A stretch of DNA of 64,000 nt from Hydractinia symbiolongicarpus (Eukaryota; Cnidaria; Hydrozoa; Anthoathecata; Hydractiniidae), in the NCBI RefSeq assembly GCF_029227915.1, contig NC_079880.1, positions 28,143,501 through 28,207,500 on the forward strand, written 5' to 3'. The notes beneath the pieces were generated by a model. The model saw only the letters and a program-made list of their open reading frames with translations, was not told where the DNA came from and searched no databases. The translations under genes were made by a program, and so were the position numbers. This document shows, in pieces, positions 8,936 to 21,951 of this stretch (within the stretch, counting starts at the first letter, position 1; each line of letters starts with the position of its first letter).

Positions 8936-9138
8936 TTGACTATACGGGCCGAGTCCGGGATTTACGGGAAATCGCAGGTTTTCGTTTGCCGGTGAATAAA
9001 CTTCTTTTATTCAGCATCTCATCAAAAATGAAAACATTTTTGAAAACTACAAGTCTCATGCGTTTTAGTGGTGAAAAAATAAATTAAAAAATCGTTGGGG
9101 AATTGAGTTTATTCACAGTGTACTTTTTTTGTATACAT
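8936..9138 (+). repeat. Monomer type m (reference copy)
   Basis: 203 bp. Markers are AAATCGCAGG, GCCGGTGAATAAAC, AAATAAATTAAAAAATC and CGTTGGGGAATTGAG. In zone III the related form ends CGTTGGAAAAATGAG. Confidence 0.8.
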
Positions 9139-9341
9139 TCGACTATACGGGCCAAGCCCGTGATTTACGGGAAATCGCGGGTTTTCGTTTGCCGGCGATT
9201 AAACCTCTTTCATTAAGCGTCTCATCAAAAATGAAAACATTTTTGAAAACTACAAGTCTTATGCGTTTTAGTGGTGAAAAAATAATTTAAAAAATCGTTC
9301 GGGAAATGAGTTTACTCCCTGGTCACTTTCTTTGTATACTT
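9139..9341 (+). repeat. Monomer type n (reference copy)
   Basis: 203 bp. The marker is AAGCCCGTGATTTACGGG, which makes CCCG-TGATTTA-CGGG an inverted repeat. Other markers are AAACCTCTTTCATTAAGC, GTCTTATGCG and CCTGGTCACTTTC. The n type persists through zone III to the end of the window. Confidence 0.85.
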
Positions 9342-9544
9342 TTGACTATACGGGCCGAGTCCGGGATTTACGGGAAATCGCGGGTTTTCGTTTGCCGGCG
9401 ATTAAACCTCTTTTATTCAGCGTCTCATCAAAAATGAAAACATTTTTGAAAACTACAAGTCTCATGCGTTTCAGTGGTGAAAAAATAATTTAAAAAATCG
9501 TTCGGGAAATGAGCTTACTCCCTGGGTACTTTCTTTGTATACTT
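9342..9544 (+). repeat. Monomer type o (reference copy)
   Basis: 203 bp. Markers are GGCCGAGTCCGGG with AAACCTCTTTTATTCAGC and, at the end, ATGAGCTTACTCCC. It is close to what looks like the array-wide consensus. Confidence 0.75.
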
Positions 9545-9747
9545 TTGACTATACGGGCCAAGCCCGGGATTTACGGGAAATCGCGGGTTTTCGTTTGCCG
9601 GCGATTAAACGTCTTTTATTCAGCGTCTTATCAAAAATGAAAACAATTTTAAAAACTACCAGTCTCATGCGTTTTAATGGTGAAAAGATAATTTAAAAAA
9701 TCGTTCTGGAATTGAGTTTATTCACAGTGTACTTTTTTTGTATACAT
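9545..9747 (+). repeat. Monomer type p (reference copy)
   Basis: 203 bp. Markers are GCGTCTTATC, AAAACAATTTTAAAAAC, ACTACCAGTC, GTTTTAATGG and CGTTCTGGAATTGAG. Later copies start GACTATGCGGGCC and carry ACAATTTTG or ACTATTTTG. Confidence 0.8.
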
Positions 9748-9950
9748 TCGACTATACGGGCCAAGCCCGTGATTTACGGGAAATTGCGGGTTTTCGTTTG
9801 CCGGCGATTAAACCTCTTTCATTAAGCGTCTCATCAAAAATGAAAACATTTTTGAAAACTACAAGTCTTATGCGTTTTAGTGGTGAAAAAATAATTTAAA
9901 AAATCGTTCGGGAAATGAGTTTACTCCCTGGTCACTTTCTTTGTATACTT
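9748..9950 (+). repeat. Monomer type n' (second n of the 9-mer)
   Basis: 203 bp and essentially the same as n at 9139 (AAGCCCGTGATTT, GTCTTATGCG, CCTGGTCAC), with AAATTGCGGG for AAATCGCGGG. It is evidence for an internal duplication in the history of the HOR. Confidence 0.8.
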
Positions 9951-10153
9951 TTGACTATACGGGCTAAGTCCGGGATTTACGGGAAATCGCGGGTTTTCGT
10001 TTGCCGGCGATTAAACCTCTTTTATTCCGCGTCTCATCAAAAATGCAAACATTTTTGAAAACTACAAGTCTCATGCGTTTTAGTGGTGAAAAAATAATTT
10101 AAAAAATCGTTCGGGAAATGAGTTTACACCATGGGTACTTTCTTTGTATACTT
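9951..10153 (+). repeat. Monomer type o' (second o of the 9-mer)
   Basis: 203 bp. It resembles o but has TTTTATTCCGCGTCTC, ATGCAAACATTTTTG and a terminal TTTACACCATGGG that always leads into j. The start here has GGGCTAAGTCC. Confidence 0.8.
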
Positions 10154-13100
10154 TTGACTTTACAGGCCGAGTCCGGGATTTACGGGAAATCGCAGGTTTT
10201 CATTTGCCGGCGATTAAACTTCTTTTATTCAGCGTCTCATCAAAAATGAAAACAAGTTTGAAGACTACAAGTTTCTTGCGTTTTAGTGGTTAAAAAATAA
10301 TTTAAAAAATCGTTCGGGAAATGAGTTTACTCCCTGGATACTTTCTTTGTATACTTTTGACTATATGGGCCGAGTCCGGGTCTTACGGGAAGTCGCGGGT
10401 TTTCGTTTGCCGGCGATTAAACTTCTTTTACTCAGCGTCTCATCAAAAATGAAAACATTTTTAAAAACTACAAGTCTCATGGGCTTTAGTGGGGAAAAGA
10501 TAATTTAAAAAATCGTTTTGGAAATGAGTTTACTCACAGGGTACTTTCTTTGTATACATTCGACTATACGGGCCGAGCCCGGCACTTACGGGAAATCGCG
10601 GGTTTTCCTTTGCCGGCGATTAAACCACTTTCATTAAGCGTCTCATCAAAAATGAAAACATTTCTGAAAACTACAAGTCTCCTGCGTTTTAGTGGTGAAA
10701 AAATAATTTAAAAAATCGTTCGGGAAATGAGTTTACACCCTGGGTACTTTTTTGTATACTTTTGACTATACCGACCGAGTCCGGGATTTACGGGAAATCG
10801 CAGGTTTTCGTTTGCCGGCGAATAAACTTCTTTTATTCAGCGTCTCATCAAAAATAAAAACATTTTTGAAAACTACAAGTCTCATGCGTTTTAGTGGTGA
10901 AAAAATAATTTAAAAAATCGTTCGGGAAATGAGTTTACTCCCTGAGTACTTTCTTTGTATACTTTTGACTATGCGGGCCCAGCCCTGGATTTACGGGAAA
11001 TCGCGGGTTTCGATTGCCGGCGATTAAACTTCTTTTATTCAGCGTCTCATCAAAAATGAAAACAATTTTGAAAACTACCAGTCTTATGCGTTTTAGTGGT
11101 GAAAAGATAATTTAAAAAATCGTTCTGGAATTGAGTTTATTCACAGTGTACTTTTTTTGTATACATTCGACTATACGGGCCAAGCCCGGGATTTACGGGA
11201 AATCGCGGTTTTTCATTTGCCGGCGATTAAACTTCTTTTATTCAGCGTCTCATCAAAAATGAAAACATTTTTGAAAACTACAAGTCTCGTGCGTTTTAGT
11301 GGTGAAAAATTAATTTAAAAAATCGTTCGGGAAATGAGTTTACTCCCTGGGTACTTTCTTTGTATACTTTTGACTATACGGGCCAAGCCCGGGATTTACG
11401 GGAAATCGCGGGTTTTCGTTTGCCGGCGATTAAACCTCTTTCATTAAGCGTCTCATCAAAAATGAAAACATTTTTGAAAACTACAAGTCTCATGCGTTTT
11501 AGTGGTGAAAAAAAAATTTAAAAAATCGTTCGGGAAATGAGTTTTCTCCCTGGGTACTTTCTTTGTATACATTCGACTACACGGGCCAAGCCCGGGATTT
11601 AGGGGAAATCGCTGTTTTTCGTTTGCCGGAGATTAAACATCCTTCATTAAGCGTCTCATCAAAAATGAAAACATTTTTGAAAACTGCAAGTCTTATGCGT
11701 TTTAGTGGTGAAAAAATAATTTAAAAAATCGTTTTGGAAATGAGTTTACTCACAGGGTGCTTTCTTTGTATACATTCGACTATACGGGCCAAGCCCGGGA
11801 TTTACGGGAAATCGCGGGTTTTCGATTGTCGGCGATTAATCCACATTCATTAAGCGTCTCATCAAAAATGAAAACATTTCTGAAAACTACAAGTCTCATG
11901 CGTTTTAGTGGTGAAAAAATAATTTAAAAAATCGTTCGGGAAATGAGTTTACTCACAGGGTACTTTCTTTGTATACTTTTGACTATACGGGCCGAGTCCG
12001 GGTCTTACGGGAAGTTGCGGGTTTTCGTTTGCCGGCGATTAAACTTCTTTTACTCAGCGTCTCATCAAAAATGAAAACATTTTTAAAAACTACAAGTCTC
12101 ATGGGCTTTAGTGGTGAAAAGATAATTTAAAAAATCGTTTTGGAAATGCGTTTACTCACAGGGTACTTTCTTTGTATACATGCGACTATACGGGGCAAGC
12201 CCTGGATTTACGGGAAATCGCAGGTTTTCCTTTGCCGGCGATTAAACCACTTTCATTAAGCGTCTCATCAAAAATGAAAACATTTCTGAAAACTACAAGT
12301 CTCATGCGTTTTAGTGGTGAAAAAATAAATTAAAAAATCGTTAGGGAAATGAGTTTACTCCCTGGGTACTTTCTTTGTATACTTTTGACTATGCGGGCCA
12401 AGCCCGGGATTTACGGGAAATCGCGGGTTTCGATTGCCGGCGATTAAACTTCTTTTATTCAGCGTCTCATCAAAAATGAAAACAATTTTGAAAACTACCA
12501 GTCTTATGCGTTTTAGTGGTGAAAAGATAATTTAAAAAATCGTTCTGGAATTGAGTTTATTCACAGTGTACTTTTTTTGTATACATTCGACTATACGGGC
12601 CAAGCCCGTGATTTACGGGAAATCGCGGGTTTTCGTTTGCCGGCGATTAAACCTCTTTCATTAAGCGTCTCATCAAAAATGAAAACATTTTTGAAAACTA
12701 CAAGTCTTATGCGTTTTAGTGGTGAAAAAATAATTTAAAAAATCGTTCGGAAAATGAGTTTACTCCCAGGTCACTTTCTTTGTATACTTTTGACTATACG
12801 GGCCGAGTCCGGGATTTACGGGAAATCGCGGGTTTTCGTTTGCCGGCGATTAAACCTCTTTTATTCAGCCTCTCATCAAAAATGAAAACATTTTTGAAAA
12901 CTACAAGTCTCATGCGTTTTAGTGGTGAAAAAATAATTTAAAAAATCGTTCGGGAAATGAGTTTACTCCCTGGGTACTTTCTTTGTATACTTTTGACTAT
13001 ACGGGCCGAGTCAAGGATTTACGGGAAGTCGCATGTTTTTGTTTGCCGGCGATTAAACTTCTTTTATTCACCGTCTCATCAAAAATGAAAACATTTTTAA

Positions 13101-13195
13101 AAACTACAAGTCTCATGGGCTTTAGTGGTGAAAAAATAATTTAAAAAATCGTTCGGGAAATGAGTTTACACCATGGGTACTTTCTTTGTATACTT
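10154..13195 (+). repeat. Irregular zone II segment, 15 monomers
   Basis: It begins j k l m, then p-like and consensus-like units. An a-like unit at 11573-11775 (GACTACACGGG, ATTTAGGGG) is a zone I type outside zone I. A unit with GATTGTCGGCGATTAATCCACATTC follows, then k, l, p-like, n, o, and a unit with GAGTCAAGG and TTCACCGTCTC before the next j. Total 3,042 bp. The order breaks the 9-mer and mixes types, consistent with older, less homogenised sequence. Confidence 0.75.
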
Positions 13196-15021
13196 TTGAC
13201 TTTACAGGCCGAGTCCGGGATTTACGGGAAATCGCAGGTTTTCGTTTGCCGGCGATTAAACTTCGTTTATTCAGCGTCTCATCAAAAATGAAAACAAGTT
13301 TGAAGACTACAAGTTTCTTGCGTTTTAGTGGTTAAAAAATAATTTAAAAAATCGTTCGGGAAATGAGTTTACTCCCTGGGTACTTTCTTTGTATACTTTT
13401 GACTATACGGGCCGAGTCCGGGTCTTACGGGAAGTCGCGGGTTTTCGTTTGCCGGCGATTAAACTTCTTTTACTCAGCGTCTCATCAAAAATGAAAACAT
13501 TTTTAAAAACTACAAGTCTCATGGGCTTTAGTGGTGAAAAGATAATTTAAAAAATCGTTTTGGAAATGAGTTTACTCACAGGGTACTTTCTTTGTATACA
13601 TTCGACTATACGGGCCAAGCCCGGGACTTACGGGAAATCGCGGGTTTTCCTTTGCCGGCGATTAAACCACTTTCATTAAGCATCTCATCAACAATGAAAA
13701 CATTTCTGAAAACTACAAGTCTCATACGTTTTAGTGGTGAAAAAATAATTTAAAAAATCGTTCGGGAAATGGGTTTACACCCTGGGTACTTTTTTGTATA
13801 CTTTTGACTATACAGGCCGAGTCCGGGATTTACGGGAAATCGCAGGTTTTCGTTTGCCGGTGAATAAACTTCTTTTATTCAGCGTCTCATCAAAAATGAA
13901 AACATTTTTGAAAACTACAAGTCTCATGCATTTTAGTGGTGAAAAAATAAATTAAAAAATCGTTGGGGAATTGAGTTTATTCACAGTGTACTTTTTTTGT
14001 ATACATTCGACTATACGGGCCAAGCCCGTGATTTACGGGAAATCGCGGGTTTTCGTTTGCCGGCGATTAAACCTCTTTCATTAAGCGTCTCATCAAAAAT
14101 GAAAACATTTTTGAAAACTACAAATCTTATGCGTTTTAGTGGTGAAAAAATAATTTAAAAAATCGTTCGGGAAATGAGTTTACTCCCTGGTCACTTTCTT
14201 TGTATACTTTTGACTATACGGGCCGAGTCCGGGATTTACGGGAAATCGCGGGTTTTCGTTTGCCGGCGATTAAACCTCTTTTATTCAGCGTCTCATCAAA
14301 AATGAAAACATTTTTGAAAACTACAAGTCTCATGCGTTTTAGTGGTGAAAAAATAAATTAAAAAATCGTTCGGGAAATGAGCTTACTCCCTGGGTACTTT
14401 CTTTGTATACTTTTGACTATACGGGCCAAGCCCGGGATTTACGGGAAATCGCGGGTTTTCGTTTGCCGGCGATTAAACTTCTTTTATTCAGCGTCTTATC
14501 AAAAATGAAAACAATTTTAAAAACTACCAGTCTCATGCGTTTTAATGGTGAAAAGATAATTTAAAAAATCGTTCTGGAATTGAGTTAATTCACAGTGTAC
14601 TTTTTTTGTATACATTCGACTATACGGGCCAAGCCCGTGATTTACGGGAAATCGCGGGTTTTCGTTTGCCGGCGATTAAACCTCTTTCATTAAGCGTCTC
14701 ATCAAAAATGAAAACATTTTTGAAAACTACAAGTCTTATGCGTTTTAGTGGTGAAAAAATAATTTAAAAAATCGTTCGGGAAATGAGTTTACTCCCTGGT
14801 CACTTTCTTTGTATACTTTTGACTATACGGGCCGAGTCCGGGATTTACGGGAAATCGCGGGTTTTCGTTTGCCGGCGATTAAACCTCTTTTATTCTGCAT
14901 CTCATCAAAAATGCAAACATTTTTGAAAACTACAAGTCTCATGCGTTTTAGTGGTGAAAAAATAATTTAAAAAATCGTTCGGGAAATGAGTTTACACCAT
15001 GGGTACTTTCTTTGTATACTT
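13196..15021 (+). repeat. Zone II HOR, second full 9-mer copy (1,826 bp)
   Basis: Same order as the copy at 8328-10153, and the same length. Private differences include ATCAACAATG in l, TACAGGCCGAG in m and ATTCTGCATCTC in o'. These give ready markers for telling the two copies apart. Confidence 0.85.
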
Positions 15022-18000
15022 TTGACTTTACAGGCCGAGTCCGGGATTTACGGGAAATCGCAGGTTTTCATTTGCCGGCGATTAAACTTCTTTTATTCAG
15101 CGTCTCATCAAAAATGAAAACAAGTTTGAAGACTACAAGTTTCTTGCGTTTTAGTGGTTAAAAAATAATTTAAAAAATCGTTCGGGAAATGAGTTTACTC
15201 CCTGGATACTTTCTTTGTATACTTTTGACTATACGGGCCGAGTCCGGGTCTTACGGGAGGTCGCGGGTTTTCGTTTGCCGGCGATTAAACTTCTTTTACT
15301 CAGCGTCTCATCAAAAATGAAAACATTTTTAAAAACTACAAGTCTCATGGGCTTTAGTGGTGAAAAGATAATTTAAAAAATCGTTTTGGAAATGAGTTTA
15401 CTCACAGGGTACTTTCTTTGTATACTTTTGACTATACGGGCCGAGTCCAGGATTTACGGGAAGTCGCGGGTTTTTGTTTGCCGGCGATTAAACTTCTTTT
15501 ATTCACCGTCTCATCAAAAATGAAAACATTTTTAAAAACTACAAGTCTCATGCGCTTTAGTGGTGAAAAAATAATTTAAAAAATCGTTCGGGAAATGAGT
15601 TTACACCATGGGTACTTTCTTTGTATACTTTTGACTTTACAGGCCGAGTCCGGGATTTACGGAAAATCGCAGTTTTTCGTTTGCCGGCGATTAAACTTCG
15701 TTTATTCAGCGTCTCATCAAAAATGAAAACAAGTTTGAAGACTACAAGTTTCTTGCGTTTTAGTGGTTAAAAAATAATTTAAAAAATCGTTCGGGAAATG
15801 AGTTTACTCCCTGGGTACTTTCTTTGTATACTTTTGACTATACGGGCCGAGTCCGGGTCTTACGGGAAGTCGCGGGTTTTCGTTTGCCGGCGATTAAACT
15901 TCTTTTACTCAGCGTCTCATCAAAAATGAAAACATTTTTAAAAACTACAAGTCTCATGGGCTTTAGTGGTGAAAAGATAATTTAAAAAATCGTTTTGGAA
16001 ATGAGTTTACTCACAGGGTACTTTCTTTGTATACATTCGACTATACGGGCCAAGCCCGGGACTTACGGGAAATCGCGGGTTTTCCTTTGCCGGCGATTAA
16101 ACCACTTTCATTAAGCATCTCATCAAAAATGAAAACATTTCTGAAAACTACAAGTCTCATACGTTTTAGTGGTGAAAAAATAATTTAAAAAATCGTTCGG
16201 GAAATGAGTTTACACCCTGGGTACTTTTTTGTATACTTTTGACTATACGGGCCGAGTCCGGGATTTACGGGAAATCGCAGGTTTTCGTTTGCCGGTGAAT
16301 AAACCTCTTTCATTAACCGTCTCATCAAAAATGAAAACATTTTTAAAAACTACAAGTCTCATGGGCTTTAGTGGTGAAAAAATAATTTAAAAAATCGTTC
16401 GGGAAATGAGTTTACACCATGGGTACTTTCTTTGTATACTTTTGACTTTACAGGCCGAGTCCGGGATTTACGGAAAATCGCAGTTTTTCGTTTGCCGGCG
16501 ATTAAACTTCGTTTATTCAGCGTCTCATCAAAAATGAAAACAAGTTTGAAGACTACAAGTTTCTTGCGTTTTAGTGGTTAAAAAATAATTTAAAAAATCG
16601 TTCGGGAAATGAGTTTACTCCCTGGGTACTTTCTTTGTATACTTTTGACTATACGGGCCGAGTCCGGGTCTTACGGGAAGTCGCGGGTTTTCGTTTGCCG
16701 GCGATTAAACTTCTTTTACTCAGCGTCTCATCAAAAATGAAAACATTTTTAAAAACTACAAGTCTCATCGGCTTTAGTGGTGAAAAGATAATTTAAAAAA
16801 TCGTTTTGGAAATGAGTTTACTCACAGGGTACTTTCTTTGTATACATTCGACTATACGGGCCAAGCCCGGGACTTACGGGAAATCGCGGGTTTTCCTTTG
16901 CCGGCGATTAAACCACTTTCATTAAGCATCTCATCAAAAAGGAAAACATTTCTGAAAACTACAAGTCTCATACGTTTTAGTGGTGAAAAAATAATTTAAA
17001 AAATCGTTCGGGAAATGAGTTTACACCCTGGGTACTTTTTTGTATACTTTTGACTATACGGGCCGAGTCCGGGATTTACGGGAAATCGCAGGTTTTCGTT
17101 TGCCGGTGAATAAACCTCTTTCATTAAGCGTCTCATCAAAAATGAAAACATTTTTGAAAACTACAAGTCTCATGGGCTTTAGTGTTGAAAAGATAATTTA
17201 AAAAATCGTTTTGGAAATGAGTTTACTCACAGGGTACTTTCTTTGTATACATTCGACCATACGGGCCAAGCCCGGGACTTACGGGAAATCGCGGGTTTTC
17301 CTTTGCCGGCGATTAAACCACTTTCATTAAGCATCTCATCAAAAATGAAAACATTTCTGAAAACTACAAGTCTCATACGTTTTAGTGGTGAAAAAATAAT
17401 TTAAAAAATCGTTCGGGAAATGAGTTTACACCCTGGGTACTTTTTTGTATACTTTTGACTATACGGGCCGAGTCCGGGATTTACGGGAAATCGCAGGTTT
17501 TCGTTTGCCGGTGAATAAACTTCTTTTATTCAGCGTCTCATCAAAAATGAAAACATTTTTGAAAACTACAAGTCTCATGCGTTTTAGTGGTGAAAAAATA
17601 AATTAAAAAATCGTTGGGGAATTGAGTTTATTCACAGTGTACTTTTTTTGTATACATTCGACTATACGGGCCAAGCCCGTGATTTACGGGAAATCGCGGG
17701 TTTTCGTTTGCCGGCGATTAAACCTCTTTCATTAAGCGTCTCATCAAAAATGAAAACATTTTTGAAAACTACAAGTCTTATGCGTTTTAGTGGTGAAAAA
17801 ATAATTTAAAAAATCGTTCGGGAAATGAGTTTACTCCCTGGTCACTTTCTTTGTATACTTTTGACTATACGGGCCGAGTCCGGGATTTACGGGAAATCGC
17901 GGGTTTTCGTTTGCCGGCGATTAAACCTCTTTTATTCAGCGTCTCATCAAAAATGAAAACATTTTTGAAAACTACAAGTCTCATGCGTTTTAGTGGTGAA

Positions 18001-18672
18001 AAAATAATTTAAAAAATCGTTCGGGAAATGAGCTTACTCCCTGGGTACTTTCTTTGTATACTTTTGACTATACGGGCCAAGCCCGGGATTTACGGGAAAT
18101 CGCGGGTTTTCGTTTGCCGGCGATTAAACTTCTTTTATTCAGCGTCTTATCAAAAATGAAAACAATTTTAAAAACTACCAGTCTCATGCGTTTTAATGGT
18201 GAAAAGATAATTTAAAAAATCGTTCTGGAATTGAGTTTATTCACAGTGTACTTTTTTTGTATACATTCGACTATACGGGCCAAGCCCGTGATTTACGGGA
18301 AATCGCGGGTTTTCGTTTGCCGGCGATTAAACCTCTTTCATTAAGCGTCTCATCAAAAATGAAAACATTTTTGAAAACTACAAGTCTTATGCGTTTTAGT
18401 GGTGAAAAAATAATTTAAAAAATCGTTCGGGAAATGAGTTTACTCCCTGGTCACTTTCTTTGTATACTTTTGACTATACGGGCCGAGTCCGGGATTTACG
18501 GGAAATCGCGGGTTTTCGTTTGCCGGCGATTAAACCTCTTTTATTCCGCGTCTCATCAAAAATGCAAACATTTTTGAAAACTACAAGTCTCATGGGCTTT
18601 AGTGGTGAAAAAGTAATTTAAAAAATCGTTCGGGAAATGAGTTTACACCATGGGTACTTTCTTTGTATACTT
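15022..18672 (+). repeat. Zone II segment with 3- and 4-monomer steps
   Basis: The order is j k q, then j k l mx twice (15631-16441 and 16442-17252), then l m n o p n' o'. Here q has CCGAGTCCAGG with TTCACCGTCTC, and mx is a hybrid joining m (GGTGAATAAAC) to an n-like tail (CTCTTTCATTAA). After 17.25 kb the order returns to that of the 9-mer. Total 18 monomers, 3,651 bp. Confidence 0.8.
15631..17252 (+). repeat. Tandem duplication of 4-monomer block j-k-l-mx (811 bp)
   Basis: Type j starts at 15631 and 16442. The hybrid GGTGAATAAACCTC lies at about 16294 in the first block and 811 bp later in the second. Differences include CATTAACCGTCTC versus CATTAAGCGTCTC, CATGGGC versus CATCGGC, and AAAAATG versus AAAAAGG. 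It has the same step size as the f-g-h-i duplication in zone I but different monomers. Confidence 0.85.
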
Positions 18673-20497
18673 TTGACTTTACAGGCCGAGTCCGGGATTT
18701 ACGGGAAATCGCAGGTTTTCATTTGCCGGCGATTAAACTTCTTTTATTCAGCGTCTCATCAAAAATGAAAACAAGTTTGAAGACTACAAGTTTCTTGCGT
18801 TTTAGTGGTTAAAAAATAATTTAAAAAATCGTTCGGGAAATGAGTTTACTCCCTGGATACTTTCTTTGTATACTTTTGACTATACGGGCCGAGTCCGGGT
18901 CTTACGGGAAGTCGCGGGTTTTCGTTTGCCGGCGATTAAACTTCTTTTACTCAGCGTCTCATCAAAAATGAAAACATTTTTAAAAACTACAAGTCTCATG
19001 GGCTTTAGTGGTGAAAAGATAATTTAAAAAATCGTTTTGGAAATGAGTTTACTCACAGGGTACTTTCTTTGTATACATTCGACTGTACGGTCCAAGCCCG
19101 GGACTTACGGGAAATCGCGGGTTTTCCTTTGCCGGCGATTAAACCACTTTCATTAAGCGTCTCATCAAAAATGAAAACATTTCTGAAAACTACAAGTCTC
19201 CTGCGTTTTAGTGGTGAAAAAATAATTTAAAAAATCGTTCGGGAAATGAGTTTACACCCTGGGTACTTTTTTGTATACTTTTGACTATACCGGCCGAGTC
19301 CGGGATTTACGGGAAATCGCAGGTTTTCGTTTGCCGCCGAATAAACTTCTTTTATTCAGCGTCTCATCAAAAATAAAAACATTTTTGAAAACTACAAGTC
19401 TCATGCGTTTTAGTGGTGAAAAAATAATTTAAAAAATCGTTCGGGAAATGAGTTTACACCCTGGGTACTTTTTTGTATACTTTTGACTATACGGGCCGAG
19501 TCCGGGATTTACGGGAAATCGCAGGTTTTCATTTGCCGGCGAATAAACTTCTTTAATTCAGCGTCTCATCAAAAATGAAAATATTTTTGAAAACTACAAG
19601 TCTCATGCGTTTTAGTGGTGAAAAAATAAATTAAAAAATCGTTGGGGAATTGAGTTTATTCACAGTGTACTTTTTTTGTATACTTTTGACTATACGGGCC
19701 GAGTCCGGGATTTACGGGAAATCGCGGGTTTTCGTTTGCCGGCGATTAAACCTCTTTTATTCAGCGTCTCATCAAAAATGAAAACATTTTTGAAAACTAC
19801 AAGTCTCATGCGTTTTAGTGGTGAAAAAATAATTTAAAAAATCGTTCGGGAAATGAGCTTACTCCCTGGGTACTTTCTTTGTATACTTTTGACTATACGG
19901 GCCAAGCCCGGGATTTACGGGAAATCGCGGGTTTTCGTTTGCCGGCGATTAAACTTCTTTTATTCAGCGTCTTATCAAAAATGAAAACAATTTTAAAAAC
20001 TACCAGTCTCATGCGTTTTAATGGTGAAAAGATAATTTAAAAAATCGTTCTGGAATTGAGTTTATTCACAGTGTACTTTTTTTGTATACATTCGACTATA
20101 CGGGCCAAGCCCGTGATTTACGGGAAATCGCGGGTTTTCGTTTGCCGGCGATTAAACCTCTTTCATTAAGCGTCTCATCAAAAATGAAAACATTTTTGAA
20201 AACTACAAGTCTTATGCGTTTTAGTGGTGAAAAAATAATTTAAAAAATCGTTCGGGAAATGAGTTTACTCCCTGCTCACTTTCTTTGTATACTTTTGACT
20301 ATACGGGCCGAGTCCGGGATTTACGGGAAATCGCGGGTTTTCGTTTGCCGGCGATTAAACCTCTTTTATTCCGCGTCTCATCAAAAATGCAAACATTTTT
20401 GAAAACTACAAGTCTCATGCGTTTTAGTGGTGAAAAAATAATTTAAAAAATCGTTCGGGAAATGAGTTTACACCATGGGTACTTTCTTTGTATACTT
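18673..20497 (+). repeat. Zone II HOR copy, 9 monomers, m duplicated in place of n
   Basis: The order is j k l m m o p n' o' (1,825 bp). The second m joins directly to an o unit near 19680 (GTACTTTTTTTGTATAC then TTTTGAC), so the first n has been lost while m was doubled; the monomer count stays at nine. Confidence 0.8.
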
Positions 20498-20591
20498 TTG
20501 ACTTTACAGGCCGAGTCCGGGATTTACGGGAAATCGCAGGTTTTCATTTGCCGGCGATTAAACTTCTTTTATTCAGCGTCTCATCAAAAAT

Positions 20592-21403
20592 GAAAACAAG
20601 TTTGAAGACTACAAGTTTCTTGCGTTTTAGTGGTTAAAAAATAATTTAAAAAATCGTTCGGGAAATGAGTTTAATCCCTGGATACTTTCTTTGTATACTT
20701 TTGACTATACGGGCCGAGTCCGGGTCTTACGGGAAGTCGCGGGTTTTCGTTTGCCGGCGATTAAACTTCTTTTACTCAGCGTCTCATCAAAAATGAAAAC
20801 ATTTTTAAAAACTACAAGTCTCATGGGCTTTAGTGGTGAAAAGATAATTTAAAAAATCGTTTTGGAAATGAGTTTATTCACATGGTACTTTCTTTGTATA
20901 CATTCGACTATACGGGCCAAGCCCGGGACTTACGGGAAATCGCGGGTTTTCCTTTGCCGGCGATTAAACCACTTTCATTAAGCGTCTCATCAAAAATGAA
21001 AACAAGTTTGAAGACTACAAGTTTCTTGCGTTTTAGTGGTTAAAAAATAATTTAAAAAATCGTTCGGGAAATGAGTTTAATCCCTGGATACTTTCTTTGT
21101 ATACTTTTGACTATACGGGCCGAGTCCGGGTCTTACGGGAAGTCGCGGGTTTTCGTTTGCCGGCGATTAAACTTCTTTTACTCAGCGTCTCATCAAAAAT
21201 GAAAACATTTTTAAAAACTACAAGTCTCATGGGCTTTAGTGGTGAAAAGATAATTTAAAAAATCGTTTTGGAAATGAGTTTATTCACATGGTACTTTCTT
21301 TGTATACATTCGACTATACGGGCCAAGCCCGGGACTTACGGGAAATCGCGGGTTTTCCTTTGCCGGCGATTAAACCACTTTCATTAAGCGTCTCATCAAA
21401 AAT
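20592..21403 (+). repeat. Tandem dimer duplication (unit 406 bp)
   Basis: The rare variant TTAATCCCTGGATAC is at 20671 and 21077, and TTCACATGGTAC recurs at the same 406-bp offset. The join inside the l unit near 20,998 switches from CATTTCTG context to the j-specific CAAGTTTGAAG. Edges are approximate. The two copies look identical, so this is one of the youngest events here. Confidence 0.85.
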
Positions 21404-21951
21404 GAAAACATTTCTGAAAACTACAAGTCTCTTGCGTTTTAGTGGTGAAAAAATAATTTAAAAAATCGTTCGGGAAATGAGTTTACACCCTGGGTACTTT
21501 TTTGTATACTTTTGACTATACCGGCCGAGTCCGGGATTTACGGGAAATCGCAGGTTTTCGTTTGCCGGCGAATAAACTTCTTTTATTCAGCGTCTCATCA
21601 AAAATAAAAACATTTTTGAAAACTACAAGTCTCATGCGTTTTAGTGGTGAAAAAATAAATTAAAAAATCGTTGGGGAAATGAGTTTACTCCCTGGGTACT
21701 TTCTTTGTATACTTTTGACTATGCGGGCCAAGCCTGGGATTTACGGGAAATCGCGGGTTTTCGTTTGCCGGCGATTAAACTTCTTTTATTCAGCGTCTCA
21801 TCAAAAATGAAAACAATTTTGAAAACTACCAGTCTTATGCGTTTTAATGGTGAAAAGATAATTTAAAAAATCGTTCTGGAATTGAGTTTACTCACAGGGT
21901 ACTTTTTTTTGTATACATTCGACTATACGGGCCAAGCCCGTGATTTACGGG

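Larger units (their letters stand above)
8328..10153 (+). repeat. Zone II HOR, 9 monomers (1,826 bp), reference copy
   Basis: The order is j k l m n o p n' o', with starts at 8328, 8531, 8734, 8936, 9139, 9342, 9545, 9748 and 9951; the next j is at 10154. The n-o pair occurs twice inside the unit, separated by p. This suggests the 9-mer grew from a 7-monomer unit by adding a two-monomer n-o block. Confidence 0.88.
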
